NCBI RefSeq assembly: GCF_026410405.1
Contig: NZ_JAPMLN010000017.1
Span: 1 to 64,000 of the forward strand
Direction of reading: 5' to 3'
DNA: 64,000 nt
Source: Marinicella gelatinilytica
GTDB lineage: Bacteria; Pseudomonadota; Gammaproteobacteria; Xanthomonadales; Marinicellaceae
Shown: piece after piece, positions 63,084-64,000 of the stretch
Layout of the letters: each line of letters opens with the position of its first letter
Numbering within the stretch: position 1 is the stretch's first letter
Made by a program: the position numbers and the translations under genes
The notes under the pieces: model-generated
Told to the model about the DNA's origin: nothing
The model's input: the letters and a program-made list of their open reading frames with translations, nothing else
Database searches by the model: none

Positions 63084-64000
63084 ATGCAAACACCCATCTA
63101 CGACATCATCGGCGATATTCATGGCCACGGCATCAGCCTGAGAAACTTGCTCAATAAACTTGGCTATGAACAAAACAAAGGCATTTACCAACACCCACAA
63201 GGCAATAAAGTCGTTTTTCTCGGTGACTTTATCGATCGTGGCCCGACGCACCGCGAAGTCATCGACACCGTCCGGCCCATGATTGATTCAGGCCACGCCT
63301 TGGGGATTATGGGCAACCATGAATTTAACGCCATCTGCTACCACACACCGGACGAGCAGGGCGGTTATCTGCGCGAACGCAGTGAAAAGAACGTGAAGCA
63401 ACATAAAGCCTTTATGGCAACCTATCCCGACAAGGCCGAACGCGATTACATCATCAACTGGTTTAAAACCCTGCCTTTATGGCTGGAATTAGAAACCTGC
63501 CGCGCCGTCCACGCCTGCTGGCATGAAGGCTCCATAGCCACCTTAAAACCCTGGCTCAAAGAAGACAACACACTCTTAGACATCGGCTACGTCGTCGCCA
63601 GCGACAAAACCCATCCCGCCTATGACGCTGTTGAAACGCTGTTAAAAGGTGTGGAAACACCGTTGCCCAATGGCTTGTCATTTCAAGATGAGGCTGGACA
63701 TACTCGTCATGACATCAGAACAAAATGGTGGAACTCAGACGCTGACACTTTTTCAAAAGCATCTGTATCAACAGAAATTGACTTAGACGAAAAAACACCC
63801 AAAGAAACCCGCTGGGGCTATCCAAAAGACGCCAAACCGGTATTCTTCGGACATTACTGGTTAGATGATGACAAACCCCAACCGCAGTCATCCAACGTCG
63901 CCTGCGTTGATTACTCCATCGCCAAAGGCGGCAAACTCGCCGCCTATCGAATGCGCCCCGGTGAATCACTGAATAAAAGGAATTTTTATGTGGTAGATTG
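63084..64000 (+). CDS. PPP-family metallophosphatase (cut by window end)
   Basis: At least 305 residues, open to the last base of the window. The metal-binding blocks of PPP-type phosphatases are in order: GDIHGHG near residue 10, GDFIDRGP near residue 47, GNHEFN near residue 80, then VHACWHEG and a late GHYW with the remaining His ligands. It is a soluble serine/threonine-type or dinucleotide phosphatase; the substrate is unknown. AGGAGG eight bases before the ATG makes the start sure. The stop lies beyond 64000. Confidence 0.88.
   Translation, partial: MQTPIYDIIGDIHGHGISLRNLLNKLGYEQNKGIYQHPQGNKVVFLGDFIDRGPTHREVIDTVRPMIDSGHALGIMGNHEFNAICYHTPDEQGGYLRERSEKNVKQHKAFMATYPDKAERDYIINWFKTLPLWLELETCRAVHACWHEGSIATLKPWLKEDNTLLDIGYVVASDKTHPAYDAVETLLKGVETPLPNGLSFQDEAGHTRHDIRTKWWNSDADTFSKASVSTEIDLDEKTPKETRWGYPKDAKPVFFGHYWLDDDKPQPQSSNVACVDYSIAKGGKLAAYRMRPGESLNKRNFYVVD

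Overview
The window is a stretch of bacterial chromosome from a moderate-GC, probably marine gammaproteobacterium. The core genes are gammaproteobacterial (ndk-rlmN-pilW-rodZ, dedD-cvpA-purF, rplM-rpsI, fadIJ, a second EF-G, a 6S RNA gene between fau and zapA). The exported proteins (IPTL-CTERM tail, repeat adhesin ending in an IFRNGFE-type tail, S8 protease with PPC and P domains) resemble those of Marinicella and related Lysobacterales. That assignment is an inference from gene style, not from a search. There is no rRNA, no tRNA that I can see, and no CRISPR array or prophage. Layout. 1-5.5 kb: a YghU-type glutathione oxidoreductase, a small RRM protein, a very AT-rich orphan gene, a secreted leucyl aminopeptidase and a small zinc-ribbon membrane protein. 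5.5-16 kb: a YahK-type alcohol dehydrogenase, a lipoprotein that ends in a type IV pilin-like domain, a SatD/DUF3307/double GNAT operon behind tandem palindromes, an EamA transporter pair, a cyclophilin lipoprotein, a DUF2061 gene with a Fur-like box and an AraC regulator. 16-22 kb: two large exported proteins, one with a right-handed helix and IPTL-CTERM tail, the other with fourteen Kelch-like units. 22-30 kb: an SDR enzyme and a beta-oxidation operon (TetR/PsrA-like regulator, divergent FadE-like protein, FadN-like enzyme, thiolase). 30-44 kb: a dense housekeeping block (ndk, rlmN, pilW, rodZ, hisS, dedD, cvpA, purF, two ubiquinone hydroxylases; on the other strand zapB-like, zapA, 6S RNA, fau, rpiA; then ygfB-like, rplM, rpsI). 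44-52.7 kb: a diguanylate cyclase, fadIJ, fusA2 and dgt. 52.7-64 kb: an OmpA-family protein, a tiny CCGGCS-tail protein, a long PLP enzyme, a subtilisin-like protease, the ABC-F protein YbiT, a small hypothetical protein and a metallophosphatase cut by the window end. The intergenic space is rich in repeats: five elements built on TTAACCACAAAG ... CTTTGTGGTTAA, two MITE-like elements with 19-bp inverted ends and target duplications, short palindromic repeats, and a composite degenerate repeat field at 61.7-62.3 kb. Themes that tie genes together are fatty-acid beta-oxidation (two loci, each with a candidate operator), cell-surface and pilus proteins, and conserved housekeeping clusters that look joined or rearranged compared with E. 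coli. The best leads for new biology are the lipoprotein-pilin fusion, the fourteen-unit propeller protein with clustered variable residues, the FadE-like protein with altered catalytic motifs, the palindrome-controlled SatD operon and the long hairpin in the fusA2 leader.
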